Shown one piece after another: positions 32,739-44,559 of a stretch of DNA of 64,000 bases. This DNA is from Linnemannia hyalina (taxonomy: Eukaryota > Mortierellomycota > Mortierellomycetes > Mortierellales > Mortierellaceae): positions 186,001 to 250,000 of the forward strand of contig JAHRHY010000001.1 of the NCBI GenBank assembly GCA_019671135.1. The letters run 5' to 3'. Position numbers and translations under genes: made by a program. Each line of letters begins with the position of its first letter. The stretch's first letter is position 1. The notes below the pieces were generated by a model. It was not told the DNA's origin and made no database searches. It saw only the letters and a program-made list of their open reading frames with translations.

Positions 32739-33569
32739 GGTGAGTGGAGGAAGGATGTCGAGAGAGAGGTGTTCGGGCTGGAAGGGAAAAAGTGAAAGGT
32801 GCGAGGAAATGAAGGAAAAGGAAGAAAGGAAAAAAAAAGACGAAATGGCGAGGGGATAAAAGTGGGCTATGCCAATAATGGTCCATGGTAGGTTTTGCAA
32901 TGCGCCCTCCGACCATTCATGCTAGATGGGGTAGCATGGTTTGGGTAAGCGTGTGGAAATGATCACACGCCTTTTGTGCCACGTTAATAAGGAAAAGTAA
33001 CAAAGATATTCCCCTGTGTTTATGCATCTTGCATAGCGAGTTCATCTAGAGGATTGAGTGTGAGAAGAGGAGTTGTGAAGATTTGTAAAAAGAGGACGGG
33101 GGCCTCACATCTCTCCACTCACTCACTCGGGGGCTTAATCTCACTTCTCTGCTCTGGCTCCCGACTTCACCTTGTTGACGCCACCAATTTCCTTCCCACA
33201 AAAAAAGGAGAGGGAATGTGACTGTTGATAGCACTTATTAGATTTGTATTTATCGTAGGGTGGTGTCTGATTGCAGTTGCTCCTTCTCTTTTCTAATTTA
33301 GCAGACATGGTATAAAAACATTTCATTTTTGAGACTCAGCTCACAGGGATAATCTTCACACAGCGATCAGACGGGGAAACGGAGGACAGACATTCAACAA
33401 ACATCCAGCGACCACATCCAACCATCCATCCATCCATCTCAACATCCCCATTCTTCACCTATCTATCCATCGCCATTGATCTACTCAAACATACGCCTCT
33501 CCATCGATTCATCAATTCGAATCGCTCGAGGCACTTCACCGACGACTCGACCTGCATCGAGATTGCCTC
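32739..33569. other. divergent promoter region, 3CxxC copy G / RPL5
   Basis: About 830 nt upstream of both genes. The RPL5 side has a TATA-like box (separate entry) followed by a leader with CCATCCAT repeats (33415-33440). Confidence 0.5.
33311..33317 (+). promoter_or_regulatory. TATA-like box of RPL5
   Basis: TATAAAA about 260 nt upstream of the proposed RPL5 start codon, followed by an A/C-rich leader. Position and match to consensus are the only evidence. Confidence 0.4.
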
Positions 33570-35128
33570 ATGGCAGTGTGGCTCAGACAACCTCAGGATC
33601 ACGGCGAAAGAGTCTTTTTGCACTCGGCCATGGAATCAGAGGGCAGAAGGCAGCTTGTCAGGTTGAGTGAAGAAGTCGCGACTCGATTGCACAAGAGGGA
33701 CTGGATTCAGCTACAGGATCAAGTCTGCGAAGAGATTACATCAGATCAAGTCAAAAGAAACATCAGAGACTAATCGACGTCTCTTTCTGGACTCCTATGA
33801 ACTCTTAGCCTTTCATCAAGCTCGTCAAGAACAAGGCTTACTACAAGCGTTTCCAGGTCAAGTACCGCAGACGCAGAGGTAAGAACCACTTGGAGAGACT
33901 TTTTCCTTTCTGCAGGACACCTTTTCTTGACTCGACACTCGACGAACACAAGGCAGACAGTGGGATCTCTTTTGCACAGGAAGGAGAGGAAACAGAGTCA
34001 GCCTGGAGACAGACTGTTCTTTTTTTACCCTTACTGTGTGAGAGAAGAAGTGTATTATCTGATGATTACATAGTTCAACCGACATTGAACCGGGTTGGCG
34101 CCTGGTCTACTTGGGGAATAACACAGCACATCTTTCGCTCCTATCTGAACATACATCTTCGACTCAACTCCATTTGCCATTTTGTCGTCCGACTTGGGAA
34201 GCAACAAGAAAGCGCTGTAAAAACACTTCCGTAGAAATGCGAGTCTTGGACAGTTCATTAACCGTACAGCTCCTGTTATCAATTGATTCCGTGAAAAATA
34301 GAGGGTAAGACCGACTACTACGCCCGCAAGCGTCTTGTCGTTCAGGCCAAGAACAAGTACAACTCCCCCAAGTACCGTCTTGTTGTCCGCTTCACCAACG
34401 CTGACATCGTCTGCCAGATCGTTTACGCCAAGCTCCAGGGTGACTTTGTTCTTGCCTCTGCTTACGCTCACGAGCTCCCCAAGTACGGTGTCAAGGGAGG
34501 TTTGACCAACTGGGCTGCCGCCTACTGCACTGGTCTCCTCGTCGCTCGCCGTGTCTTGACCAAGCTCGGTCTTGCCGACAAGTACGAGGGTGTCTCCGAG
34601 CCCGATGGTACCATCTCGATGACCGAGGCCGTTGAGGATGCTCCCCGTCCCTTCAAGTGCTTCTTGGATGTCGGTCTTAAGCGTACCTCCACCGGTTCCC
34701 GTGTCTTCGCTGCCTTGAAGGGAGCCTCCGATGGTGGTGTCTTCATCCCCCACGGTGAGAACCGTTTCCCCGGTTACGATGCTGAGGCCAAGGAGCTCGA
34801 TGCTGAGGTCCTCCGCTCGTACATCTATGGTGGTCACGTTGCTGACTACATGCGTTACCTCGAGGAGGATGATGATGACAAGTACAAGAAGCAGTTCTCT
34901 AAGTTCATCGCCGCCGGTGTCGATGCCGACGATCTCGAGGAGATGTACCAGGATGCCCACAACGCCATCCGTGAGGACCCCACCCACGTCCCCACCGACA
35001 AGAAGAAGCCCGCTGCTGGCGAGAAGGTCAAGAACAACCACAAGGACCGTCTCACCTACAAGCAGAGAAAGAACAAGATCCAGCAGAAGGTCAAGGCTTT
35101 CCAGGCCAAGAACGGTATCTCCGCTTAA
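33570..35128 (+). CDS. RPL5: 60S ribosomal protein L5 (uL18)
   Basis: Exons 33809-33878 and 34302-35128 are certain; a tiny first exon at 33570-33575 (ATGGCA) is the best candidate for the start and gives 300 residues in phase. Exon 2 encodes [23 protein letters not shown]. Exon 3 continues with [20 protein letters not shown], then [17 protein letters not shown], and ends with the basic Lys/Arg-rich C-terminus. uL18 binds 5S rRNA with uL5 and forms the central protuberance of the large subunit. Codon use is strongly biased to C-ending codons, as for a highly expressed gene. The first donor (GTGTGG) is weak, so the start exon is the uncertain part. Intron 2 is long (423 nt); I looked for a box C/D snoRNA there without success. 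Confidence 0.92.
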
Positions 35129-36016
35129 ATGTAGAGTTGCTTGTTTCGATCTTTGTTTTTTGGAATCCAGCTTTTCTGTCTCTCTCCAAAGACATGACAA
35201 TAAAAAAAAAAAAAAAAAAAAAAAAAAAAGAAACACCGCTTGCTGTCTGCTTTTTTTTTTGTACTCAATGCAAAGCATTGGTTTTGAATGCATGGATAAG
35301 GAAGGAATAGTCGAGGTAAAGAATGTGCCAATGTATCGGATTTCTTGTCTCTGTTGGAGAACGGGTCCGTGGTTGTAATTCATGCAGGCATGAATTATTT
35401 TTTTTTGGGACTGGGGCTGCTGACAACGTGCTTGGTCGATGAGGTCTGGAAGAGGTCTAACAGTTTGGCCAAAAAAAAAAAAAAAAAAAAAAAAAAAAGT
35501 GAGCTCAGCCACTTTTATATCTTCCCCCTCCTCTCCTCCTCTTATGCCCTTTCGCCTGCATTTATGACATTCAGAGGATAAAAAACGTTGTCCTTTCTTG
35601 CAACGGGGTTTGATCTCTGATTGCCTTTTTGTACTCGAACGTTAACGGAAGGAAATTATGACCGTACGCGTCGCATTCACGATCGCGTCTGATTTTAAAC
35701 CAGAGCAGGTAAAGAGACATGATATTGTTTGTTTTTGTTCAAGGATGGGTGGGTGGATAATTGGCCAACCCTGTGAGGGAGATCAAAGGAACCAAAACAA
35801 TGTCAAAAGAATCGCGTTACGGACGCGTCAGGCGGCATTTTCAATGCAACATGCGTTTGTTCCCTTTTCTGTTGTTTCTTCTTTACTCTGCCTCAACTTT
35901 AGTCAAATAATATTTTCTAACATGCGCAGTGGAATCCAAAGGGTAGAGGAAGGGGCCGCAGACAGCATTTGCTGTCCCGGGCATTTTTTTCACTAGGAGG
36001 GAGGGTTTTCATGCTT

Positions 36017-36048
36017 CAAAAGCAAAAGCAAAAGCAAAAGCAAAAGCA
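36017..36048. repeat. AAAAGC hexamer repeat
   Basis: Five tandem AAAAGC units. Confidence 0.9.
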
Positions 36049-36784
36049 AGAGCAGGGGAGGGACAGAAGGCGAGGTTCAGAAGAAATGGGCCCGCTTAAC
36101 CAGGTGTATGTTTTGTCCGTAAGGTGGAGGGGAGAAAGAGAGGAAGGGAGGAGACGGCATTTGTGCCTTTCGGCCGCAAGCAGCAATACCTGCTGGGCAT
36201 GAAGATTGCTTCTCAAGTTTTTTGCACTTGGCTTACCTCGTTGGTGACCACTCTCAGTTTCTTTTCTCCACTGGACGAAAATGCATGGTAGAGTTAACAA
36301 AGAAAAATAGTCGAAAGAAGCGTGACTCTTCATTTTTCCAGTTGATTTTTGTTGACGCGCTTGATCACACACGTCAACTACGCTTTTGTTGTTGTTTTTC
36401 GTGTTCAATAAAGATAGAAAACGCGGAAGTGATGTGAATTGTTTTCCAGATCCTGCGACGTCGGGTTGGTTATTGTTGGTGATGTGTAGAATTGAGTACC
36501 TTAAAGTTTGATGGCTGTGAGGGAGGACTGGCATTGTGATCTGATGCTTTGTTCGGGATGGGGTCGATTGAGTTGAACCTGTGGGAAGTGTTGGTTGAGG
36601 ATGTTGTGGGGCTGAGTTGGAAGAACCTTGATTTGTTGACGATGCGTGAGGCTCTCGTTAAGGAAATAAAACAATAATAATGAAAGGGAGAAGAGAGAAG
36701 AGAGATTCCTAAAGTTCACATGCTCGCCTGTAGTCAATATGTTCCTTGTTTTTCTCAATTGCCCAACTTGCTTGCTATGAGATT

Positions 36785-36829
36785 GTATGTATGTATGTAT
36801 GTATGTATGTATGTATGTATGTATGTATG
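36785..36829. repeat. (GTAT)n microsatellite
   Basis: About eleven uninterrupted GTAT tetranucleotide units. Confidence 0.95.
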
Positions 36830-39118
36830 CGGTATGTGAGCCTGCATTGATGACCATCCCATGCTATGTAACTCCTTTCTCTCCTAGAGGCTCGAGCTCT
36901 GGGACATTAGGTAAGTTATCATTATGGGGTCGGTAGGTGTCCGAATGGGTGAGGTGTGGTCAATTGGTGCGAAGGTTCCTTAAATCAAGACGGAAGGTGT
37001 GTGTGTTAAGAATTTGTAAGTGCTGCCTCTGCTGTCCATGTCGTCTGACAACAGATGCGACAGCCCAATTATTTAACAGCCCGAAAGGAGCTGATGCCCG
37101 TTGAGTTGTCAAAGCGAAAAGATCATCTTGACGATGAGAATGGCCAATGAGGAGGTGAGAGAGGAAAGTAAGGGCGGGTGATCAGCCTTCACTTGCGCAT
37201 CTCCTTACTGGATGTGACCAAAAGAATGACCGGTCATCTGATTCCATAAATGTCCTAGCCGTCTTTTGAAGTTCGTCAAGGAGTGAATTGAAGTGAAAGG
37301 AGAGGCTAATTTTCCTTTTTGCTCGTTTGTAGTGTCTGTGTTAGAATGAGTGAGGGGTGCAAAGGAAGAGGGTGTATGGGGATGAATGAGAGAATAAAAG
37401 AGGGATGGGTGAACATGATGGCGTCGGATGAGTGCTGTGTGTGAGAGAGTTAGAGAGAAGAGGCGAGGGAAAGAGTATGATGAAAATGAGGGCTGTTGCA
37501 AAAATGTGAGCCCGCCTTTTGTTATGGATGCGACAGAACCAACAATAGTTTAAATGAGAAATGGTAGGAGGGAGGAAGGAGGAGAGAGGAAGAAGGAGAG
37601 CAAGACATACCATATACTGGCCAAGGTATGTATGCGCTGCGTTTGTATGTGAATGGGGAAGGCACCAAGACGCAACAGGAACAGGCACAAGCTCCACTTG
37701 ATCCGTTATCAACGCGCCGAATGAACGCAAGACAGGCACGCCGAGTCGAATCAGAACTGATCCATAGATCGTTGGTGTTTGGTGTCACACGCGTTGTTGT
37801 CAATTTTAGTGGCGCACAAAAAGGTAAATTATCGTTCCTCACTGTGTAATAAAGGGGAGGGCTGTTGGAGTACATTAACTAGCACCAAAGGTGAGGGAGG
37901 TAACTTGGTGGCACTTGAGACAAGTAGAATTTTCCAAAACAAGCGACATCTGATTTTGAGATCTTATACGACTCACGCGCTAAGGCTACAAAACTACATG
38001 GATAAGCTAGCGACCATAGCCTTCAGCCATAATATTACCCCACGGCTCCGTCTCATTACCTCCCAAACAAATTGGGTTGTGCACCCGTTTTACATTTCTA
38101 TTGTTCTCGTACGTCTTTATGTCCCTTTCCCTCTCTTCCGTATTTGGCGCATCTTCTTATTTCCACTCCAAACAATGCGTGAAAATTCCACAACAGCCGC
38201 GACCAAACACTCCATACTTTCCCTCATTTACAATGTCACGTAAAATAAAGGCGCGGTGAGTGAAGAGGTTACGCCACATGTCAAGAATATTGAGTTTCTA
38301 AGAAACCAATGCGAGCCAACAGCCCTAATTTTATTTTGATTGAGATGGCCGACAACGTGGTCGCTTGGCTTTCCAGAGGATATGCAGAGTCGGTACTGTT
38401 CACGAACACAAGTCCAAGTCGCTCTTGTTTTTTCTTCCGCTCTCGACAGGGCAATCTCTTTTGATATCATAACACTTCTTGGCATTTACCATGGTTGTTC
38501 AGCCTTCCCCGAAGTATCACCCGTTTTATCCAAGGGTTTCTGGCCAACGGTTTGGTCCAACGATAGGTGGAAGGAGTGGGAGGAAATAACAACACCTTTT
38601 TTTCTTCGCCAGAGTTTTCTTTCTTTGACCGGATTCCATAGGCGTTATTGGGTGACAGATTGCTTCGTCAATATTTTTCACAGACTACAGCCTTTCGAAC
38701 GCAAGAAGAAACGAAAGAAAAGTAGAAAAAAACCAGGGTTCATGCACCATCATTATCATCGTAATAGACCTGAGGACTGCTGGCTGTTTCCTTTCGATGT
38801 ACGTTTGGATCCTCATTTTTCATTTTGCCAACCAAGAAAACACCTCAGCTCGATGTCTTTTATTTGTCAACAACCCCTTCTGCCCCTTTTTCTTTGTTTC
38901 CTAAACTTCCATGCCTTCAAGTTACTATTCTTTCCTTCATTCGACTACTCACGATAGATACCTTATTCATCCCCTCTCTTTACTTTTACTCTACCGCAAC
39001 TTATCACCTACTTCGCCTTCATCGCTTATTCTGAATCACAACACAAACACGCATCCAAACACACACATATACACCCTCCTTCGCTTTCTTATTTCTGCGT
39101 TCTCTCATTGACACCTTG

Positions 39119-40327
39119 ATGAAGCCCTTTACGTTTGTCCCCATAATCCTCGCAATCGTACTTCTGTCCACAATATTTACCACAGCCGCCCTCTCCAACA
39201 ACCCGCCACAGTTTCACCATAACTCACGACAACAACAACACTCAACCACCACAGATGATTCAGACCTCCAGTTGCGCGTCGCCCAACACGACAAGGCTTT
39301 CTCTGCGTCTGTGTTCAACTACTACGAGGAGCTGTTGGGTGACAGTAACTTTACCATCCACGCCCGCGGTCTTGAGGCAACTATATTTTCATTAGAAGAC
39401 GTCGGTCGCTTCTGTGTCGGTATGTCCTCCAACCCCGTACGAGTCCAAATCTTCAACGACCGGACTAGCTGCGACGACAATCGCTGGACAACACTCTACG
39501 TCTTCACTGCCCACAAGAAGAAAGACGAACACTACGCCCGACGCCCTATCTGTGTCGGCCACAACGATAGCCCCGACCGAAGTATGCTGTTCGCTGACCG
39601 AACCGCGTGTACTGCCAATGGATGGAGCAACAAATTTTCGTTTTACGAGTCTGGTTGTGCCCAGGGCGGGGCTAGAGACGACGGGTGTAACTATGAGTTG
39701 ACGGTGATGTGGGAGGCGTTTGAGCCTCACCGTATGATGCTCTACCCCCACTATGACGGTCACCAGCATGGTTGGCAAGAGGCCTACAGCCTGACTCATA
39801 AGTCTCGGTGGAGACCTGCTACCGTCTCCGAAGTCAAGCTACTCAAGCCCCACCTGCCAACCCACAGCACCCTCCACAAACGTACCGATATCCACCCACC
39901 CTACGACCTTGCCACGCTTCGCTGTGCCCAAGCTCTCATCCGGTTATGGAGCTATAACCGAGTCTCTAACTCCACTCCAAGAACCATCCGCGGCGATATC
40001 GACCCTCAATTCAGCATCGACGCAAGGCGGAACGGTTTCACCCCGTTCGCAGACGCGGCGTTCTTGAGAATCCACTACAATAAGTATGGTGGCGCCACAG
40101 CAGTCGATGTCATGGTCGGCGGCTATGCTCGCGCAAGCGCCACTCTCCCGTACGAAACCAACCTCTCAGTTTCGGGAGTCCGTCTGGCTCTGCAAGAGAG
40201 TCTTCGATCGGGGCGTCCTGTACCGGTGGTTCCACACGATGATCACGAAGCTGGTGATGTGCTGATCAGTATGATCGACGACTCTATTGTAGTTTTTGGT
40301 GGTACCGCAGTTTTCAGCGTGGTTTAG
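39119..40327 (+). CDS. secreted protein of unknown family, paralogue 1
   Basis: Intronless, 402 residues from ATG 39119. A signal peptide is evident (MKPFTFVPIILAIVLLSTIFTTAALS). After a Gln/His/Thr-rich spacer come two related segments of about 45 residues: FCVGMSSNPVRVQIFNDRTSC...W.TLYVFTA, then ICVGHNDSPDRSMLFADRTAC...W.NKFSFYESGC. Conserved cysteines suggest disulfides. A second part follows (TVMWEAFEPHRMMLYPHYDGHQHGW) and a C-terminal region (VMVGGYARASATLPYETN, ALQESLRSGRPVPV). It shares this whole layout with the gene at 42542-43750, and a third broken copy lies at 44560-45056 on the other strand. I do not recognise the family. It is extracellular or cell-wall by inference; no catalytic motif is visible. 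Confidence 0.82.
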   Translation: MKPFTFVPIILAIVLLSTIFTTAALSNNPPQFHHNSRQQQHSTTTDDSDLQLRVAQHDKAFSASVFNYYEELLGDSNFTIHARGLEATIFSLEDVGRFCVGMSSNPVRVQIFNDRTSCDDNRWTTLYVFTAHKKKDEHYARRPICVGHNDSPDRSMLFADRTACTANGWSNKFSFYESGCAQGGARDDGCNYELTVMWEAFEPHRMMLYPHYDGHQHGWQEAYSLTHKSRWRPATVSEVKLLKPHLPTHSTLHKRTDIHPPYDLATLRCAQALIRLWSYNRVSNSTPRTIRGDIDPQFSIDARRNGFTPFADAAFLRIHYNKYGGATAVDVMVGGYARASATLPYETNLSVSGVRLALQESLRSGRPVPVVPHDDHEAGDVLISMIDDSIVVFGGTAVFSVV

Positions 40328-42541
40328 TAGATCAATGGTAGCGACAGTCAAGACACATCCCCTCCTTGTACATAGCACCTTACCTCCCATAGATATATAA
40401 ATCTCGGCTGTTGTTACTCATCCTGTACTGTTTGTTATTTGTTTTTTCTCTCAATTTTCCACGTCGAATCGCGAGGACAACGGAGGTGCTTTCAATTTCC
40501 AAACCCAACAAGACACCTCAGCCCTCCAACGTCATTCGTCTGCCAGGGCGCGGCGCGACAGGACTGAAGGACAGAAGAGTTATTTCTCCTTTTTGTATTA
40601 ACGACACCGGCACTATTCCTTCCGCATCCATTCTTCCTCATACACCACCTCTTTTTCTACAAACTCGGCGTGAGCAAAAATAACAAAAAAACATCAGTGT
40701 GTATAAGAAGATTCCCTGGGAGGGGGTGAAGATAAAAGGATAATAGTAGTTGTTGAAAGTCGCAGCGGTGCCCTTCATTGGGTGTATCAGTGACGTGTTC
40801 GATATTTTGTTATTATGCACAATGTGGAAGGAGGGGGAGCGTGTACATGAGTGTGCGTTGATTTTTGAACTATTTCCTACGTAAGATCTGAGCTGTGGCG
40901 CATGTCCCACTGTAGGCTGTACCTGGCAGATGATCAATTGCTTGAGGGGAGGGGGGACATGAACGGACACGGCGTACCTAATGTTGAACTTTATGTTTGT
41001 TTCCCCATCACGGACGTACGAAAGTGTCCAGAAAAAATGAGAACACAGGCAACCATGGCGTAGCAAGGTAAAAACTATATTTCTCTGAAAGTGACAACTT
41101 GCGAGAAGTCAACCACTGTACTATCCCTGTTATGCAATGTACAAATACCACCATCCTCCTGACTGGCGTGAAAAGCTGAGAGTGAGATCCATACGAGTTT
41201 GCTCGATTTCTCTTGCAATTTTTTCAAGTGGAGCGAGTTTTGCTCCAGTATTTCGGGCAAAACCATGCCGATACTGTACAAACAAACAATCACTCATCCT
41301 TTTCAGCATTGAGGACGTTGACATGTCGGCTGGCCGTGGAGGTACGATGAAGTTGGAATCCCCTCAATTGCAACAACTTTGATTACAATAAGGTTCAACG
41401 GCGAATGTTTTTGGCTCTTTTGTTCTTGCGCCCATTCTTCGGCACATTCCGCGTTGTATCTAGACTTTTCATAAGACAAACAAAGGTATCATGCTATTTT
41501 CCGGTGAATGGACTAATAGGGTAGTTGTGAGTGGATAACCTAGATTCAGGAATCCGTCAGTTCGATCCTCCGACATTCTGAAGACACCCGATTTTGCCGT
41601 ATTGTGATGCTTGATGCATGCGCATTCACATCAATTCTTCGATTCCTCCTCAGCCCCTTTTTGCAGCAATGAATTCCTTTGTGCGACAATTCACAGGATA
41701 TCGCGTGGACTATGCATATGAAAAGGCGATTGTTTTGGCTGTTGTCGAGTCTACCTCACGGTGTTGGCAAACAACATTATTTGCTTTGACCGTTGGGAGG
41801 AAGCGATTGGCTATGGAAACATAGCGCTCTGTGCGTGTGAATGTGAACATGAGGAGAGAAGACCGGAAGATATAAAGTGCGTGGCGTGATTTCCTTCCCA
41901 CCCTTCCTCCATCTCTCCTGCCTCTTGACCCATTCAACTCCTCTGTTGTATTTCCCCTTCATCCTCCTCAGTTTCCATTCAACGCCGAAAAGGTTTGGAT
42001 GGTGCAATGCTCTCATTTTTTTTAGCCGTCCGTTCTTGATGGTCCCTTTCGGCCCCCTTTGTCTTTTTTACTCTACCTACTTTGTGTGAGCACTTCTTTT
42101 GTTTGTCTATTTGTTAAAGAGCCTTTTCTTCTCATTTGTAATATCTAGGTCTAGGTCTATTTACTCTTCCTAACCAGCTGTTTGCATCTAATTCTACTGA
42201 AGGAGACCCAGGCCAAACAAATAAACAAACAAACCATTTGAAGCCAATGGAGATACCAGAACGACTGCACTCACTTGATTGTATTTCTTCTGATTTGATA
42301 AAAAAAGGAGAGTGACTCTCTCCCATGGAGGGTGTTGGGAAACCCTTTCCTCATGACAAACAAAAACCAACAATTTTGGGTTTTAATGGCGAATAAAGAT
42401 ACCTTTCACCCCTCACCCACCCAAGCTTCCAATAAATACCGGGTAATATTTACTTCAGACCTGCCACCTCCTTTCCTCCTGTTTCCTTTCCTAAAATACC
42501 TCCTCCCCTTTCCTTTTCTCCGTCTGGACTCCTTTTCCACG
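40328..42541. other. intergenic between the two secreted-protein paralogues
   Basis: 3' flank of paralogue 1 and a long AT-rich upstream region for paralogue 2. Open frames are short and without features. TCTAGGTCTAGGTCTA at about 42147-42160 is a minor direct repeat. Confidence 0.5.
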
Positions 42542-43750
42542 ATGAAGAAATTCACTCTTACCGCTCTCTTACTAGCAACCGCCCTGTCTCTTGCTACTCA
42601 TGCTGCTCCTGCCCCTGCTCCTACGTCAACTCCTAAGAACGGAACTGCCACTGAGGATTCCGCTCTCCTGAAACTCATTGTCGACTATGACGAGGAGGCA
42701 GCCGACGCCCTGATCGCCAAGTACGACGCCGCTTTCAACGGCACCATTTCCCCTCCACAATCCAAATCTTCCTTAGCAGCAGCAGCATCCTCGAGCCGTG
42801 TCATCCCCTTCTGTGTCGGCCTCGCTCAGAACCCGGTCCGCAACCAAGTATTCTCGAACAAAGTAAAGTGCGACCAAGATGGCTGGAAGACCCTCTTTGT
42901 TTTCACAGCCTTTGTCGACCCCGACCCATACCAGGGCTTCAACAAGACTTGCGTCGCATACGCCACAAACCCCGTCCGCAGTCTGCTTTTCTTTGACACC
43001 CTTTCCTGCACCAAGGGTGAATGGACGACCGACTTTAAATTCTACCAGAGCGATTGCAAGCCATCCGATACCGACCTCAACTGCATCCGCCGGCAATCGG
43101 CAACCGTCATGTGGCAGGCCTATGAACCTCACCGAATTCTGCTCTATCCATGGTACTTTGGCCAGCAACACGGATGGAAGGACCCAGTTCCAATTAGGTA
43201 CATCACTCAATGGAGATACGCCAAGGAGGCCGAATGGAAGTCTCTCCAAGACGTCATGGCGATCCACGCAATCCTCCACAGTCGAACAACCATCTCCACC
43301 ACCCCAGACGACCCCACCCGCAGATGCCTCCGCAACCTGTTCCAGCTGTTCCCATGGGGTACAATCCCAACCGCCGGTGTCTCATGGCCAGCAAACGCTC
43401 ACCCGCTCTTCCTCGTCGCAGCCGTCCGGGATGCATGCAACCACCTGTCCGATAAGACCTCATTCGAGATCAACCCCAACATCCACCAGGGTTACGCATC
43501 CATAAACGCCGTGATTGGCGGCAAGATATACGCCAGTGTCACTGTGCCGGTCGGGGCAAAATTCAACCGCCAGCTCGTCCCCTTGGCCTTTGAAGAGAGT
43601 CTCCGGACAAAGTTCCCAGTACCCTTCGGGTCCGTCACCACTCGTCCTGAGGCCATTGTTGCCATGGTCCAGAAGAGCTTCATTGTCATGGGTGGTCCTG
43701 AGGCATACGTTGAAGCCGCTGATCTCCCTTTTGTCCCTACTGGTCGTTAA
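42542..43750 (+). CDS. secreted protein of unknown family, paralogue 2
   Basis: Intronless, 402 residues from ATG 42542, exactly as long as paralogue 1. Signal peptide MKKFTLTALLLATALSLATHA is followed by an Ala/Pro stretch. The two repeat segments are FCVGLAQNPVRNQVFSNKVKC...W.TLFVFTA and TCVAYATNPVRSLLFFDTLSC...W.TDFKFYQSDC. Then come TVMWQAYEPHRILLYPWYFGQQHGW and a C-terminal IGGKIYASVTVPVGAKFN, FEESLRTKFPVPF. The frame is open further upstream (to 42332), but that part is AT-rich non-coding-like DNA; the signal peptide fixes the start. The repeated CV-x4-NPVR-x3-F-x5-C-x3/4-W pattern defines the family. Function unknown; probably secreted. Confidence 0.85.
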   Translation: MKKFTLTALLLATALSLATHAAPAPAPTSTPKNGTATEDSALLKLIVDYDEEAADALIAKYDAAFNGTISPPQSKSSLAAAASSSRVIPFCVGLAQNPVRNQVFSNKVKCDQDGWKTLFVFTAFVDPDPYQGFNKTCVAYATNPVRSLLFFDTLSCTKGEWTTDFKFYQSDCKPSDTDLNCIRRQSATVMWQAYEPHRILLYPWYFGQQHGWKDPVPIRYITQWRYAKEAEWKSLQDVMAIHAILHSRTTISTTPDDPTRRCLRNLFQLFPWGTIPTAGVSWPANAHPLFLVAAVRDACNHLSDKTSFEINPNIHQGYASINAVIGGKIYASVTVPVGAKFNRQLVPLAFEESLRTKFPVPFGSVTTRPEAIVAMVQKSFIVMGGPEAYVEAADLPFVPTGR

Positions 43751-44559
43751 TCGTATTTTCGTTGTCGCTCCTTGTGTCATTCGTGAAAATAAATATACCC
43801 ATTCTCACCCAGAATTAAATACTTCCAAATTAAAATGATGTCAAGCTGGTGAGCAATATTAGAGCCAAAGATGTGAATGTGGCGACAGAACCAAAAGTGA
43901 ATCCACAAAACCGATATGTTTTATTGGATGCTGAACATTCACTAGGTCATATCCTGGGTATGAGGGGTCCTCCTGAATGTCTCTTGAAAGGCATCCTAGT
44001 CGTATCTTGATCCGTATGTCCTATCTCCTGGGTGCTTGCTCCTTTCACCAAAGTGTCGCCCTCGAATATAGTCGAAATATATTGGCATGACCCCTATCGT
44101 CATCATATCATGCATCCTGAATCCCGAAATGGAAACACCACTGCAAGTCGGTGCTTTCTCCTACTGGTGATGACACTTTTGCCTGGTGGCCTGACGGCGG
44201 GGATGACGATGGGATCCAGGATCTAGTCCGACACGGATGAGCGAGTGATCAGTCCCTGCTTATTGATGTTGGCGAGAGTGGGATCGGGGACAAAAAAAAA
44301 GGATCACGATCTGTTCTCACTTCGTCAAGAAGGGTTGGGAGCAGCCAATCATGGGGCATTTGGTGGCGTTCATCACTCAGACGCGAAAATGAACCGCCCT
44401 TTATTATTGATCGCTCCCTCGCCCCCATCACTACCTTCACTTCCGCCTGATCATGGACAGCCCTCCCCCCAGCCTTTAATTTCAGGAAGAGTGTATTACT
44501 TAATCAAGGCGATCTTCTTCTTCAGTAAGAGGCACCGTGCAGGTATATTATAAAAAATA
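43751..44559. other. intergenic between secreted paralogue 2 and the deleted copy
   Basis: 3' flanks of two oppositely oriented relatives. Minus-strand frames at about 43980-44225 are Arg/His/Tyr-rich but interrupted by stops. No gene is supported. Confidence 0.4.

Larger units (their letters stand above)
35129..39118. other. 4-kb gene-poor interval
   Basis: RPL5 3' flank followed by DNA in which no frame looks coding. It holds A tracts at about 35201-35229 and 35471-35498, an AAAAGC hexamer repeat, a GTAT microsatellite and pyrimidine-rich promoter DNA from about 38800. The longest frames (for example 38340-38957 plus) have erratic composition and no domain. Confidence 0.5.

Noticed and set aside
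34050..34150. Possible box C/D snoRNA in RPL5 intron 2 (TGATGA and CTGA motifs)
   Set aside because: The spacing is loose, no terminal stem pairs by eye, and no clear D' or guide region is seen.
34055..35512. 485-residue minus-strand frame opposite RPL5
   Set aside because: It is the antisense shadow of the strongly codon-biased RPL5 exon, not a gene.
38340..38957. 205-residue plus-strand frame in the gene-poor interval
   Set aside because: No domain, erratic composition, poly-K stretch from A-rich DNA and no splice or start context.
41535..41580. tRNA-like T-loop (GTTCGATCC)
   Set aside because: Flanking bases do not form the T stem or acceptor stem, and no cloverleaf could be built.
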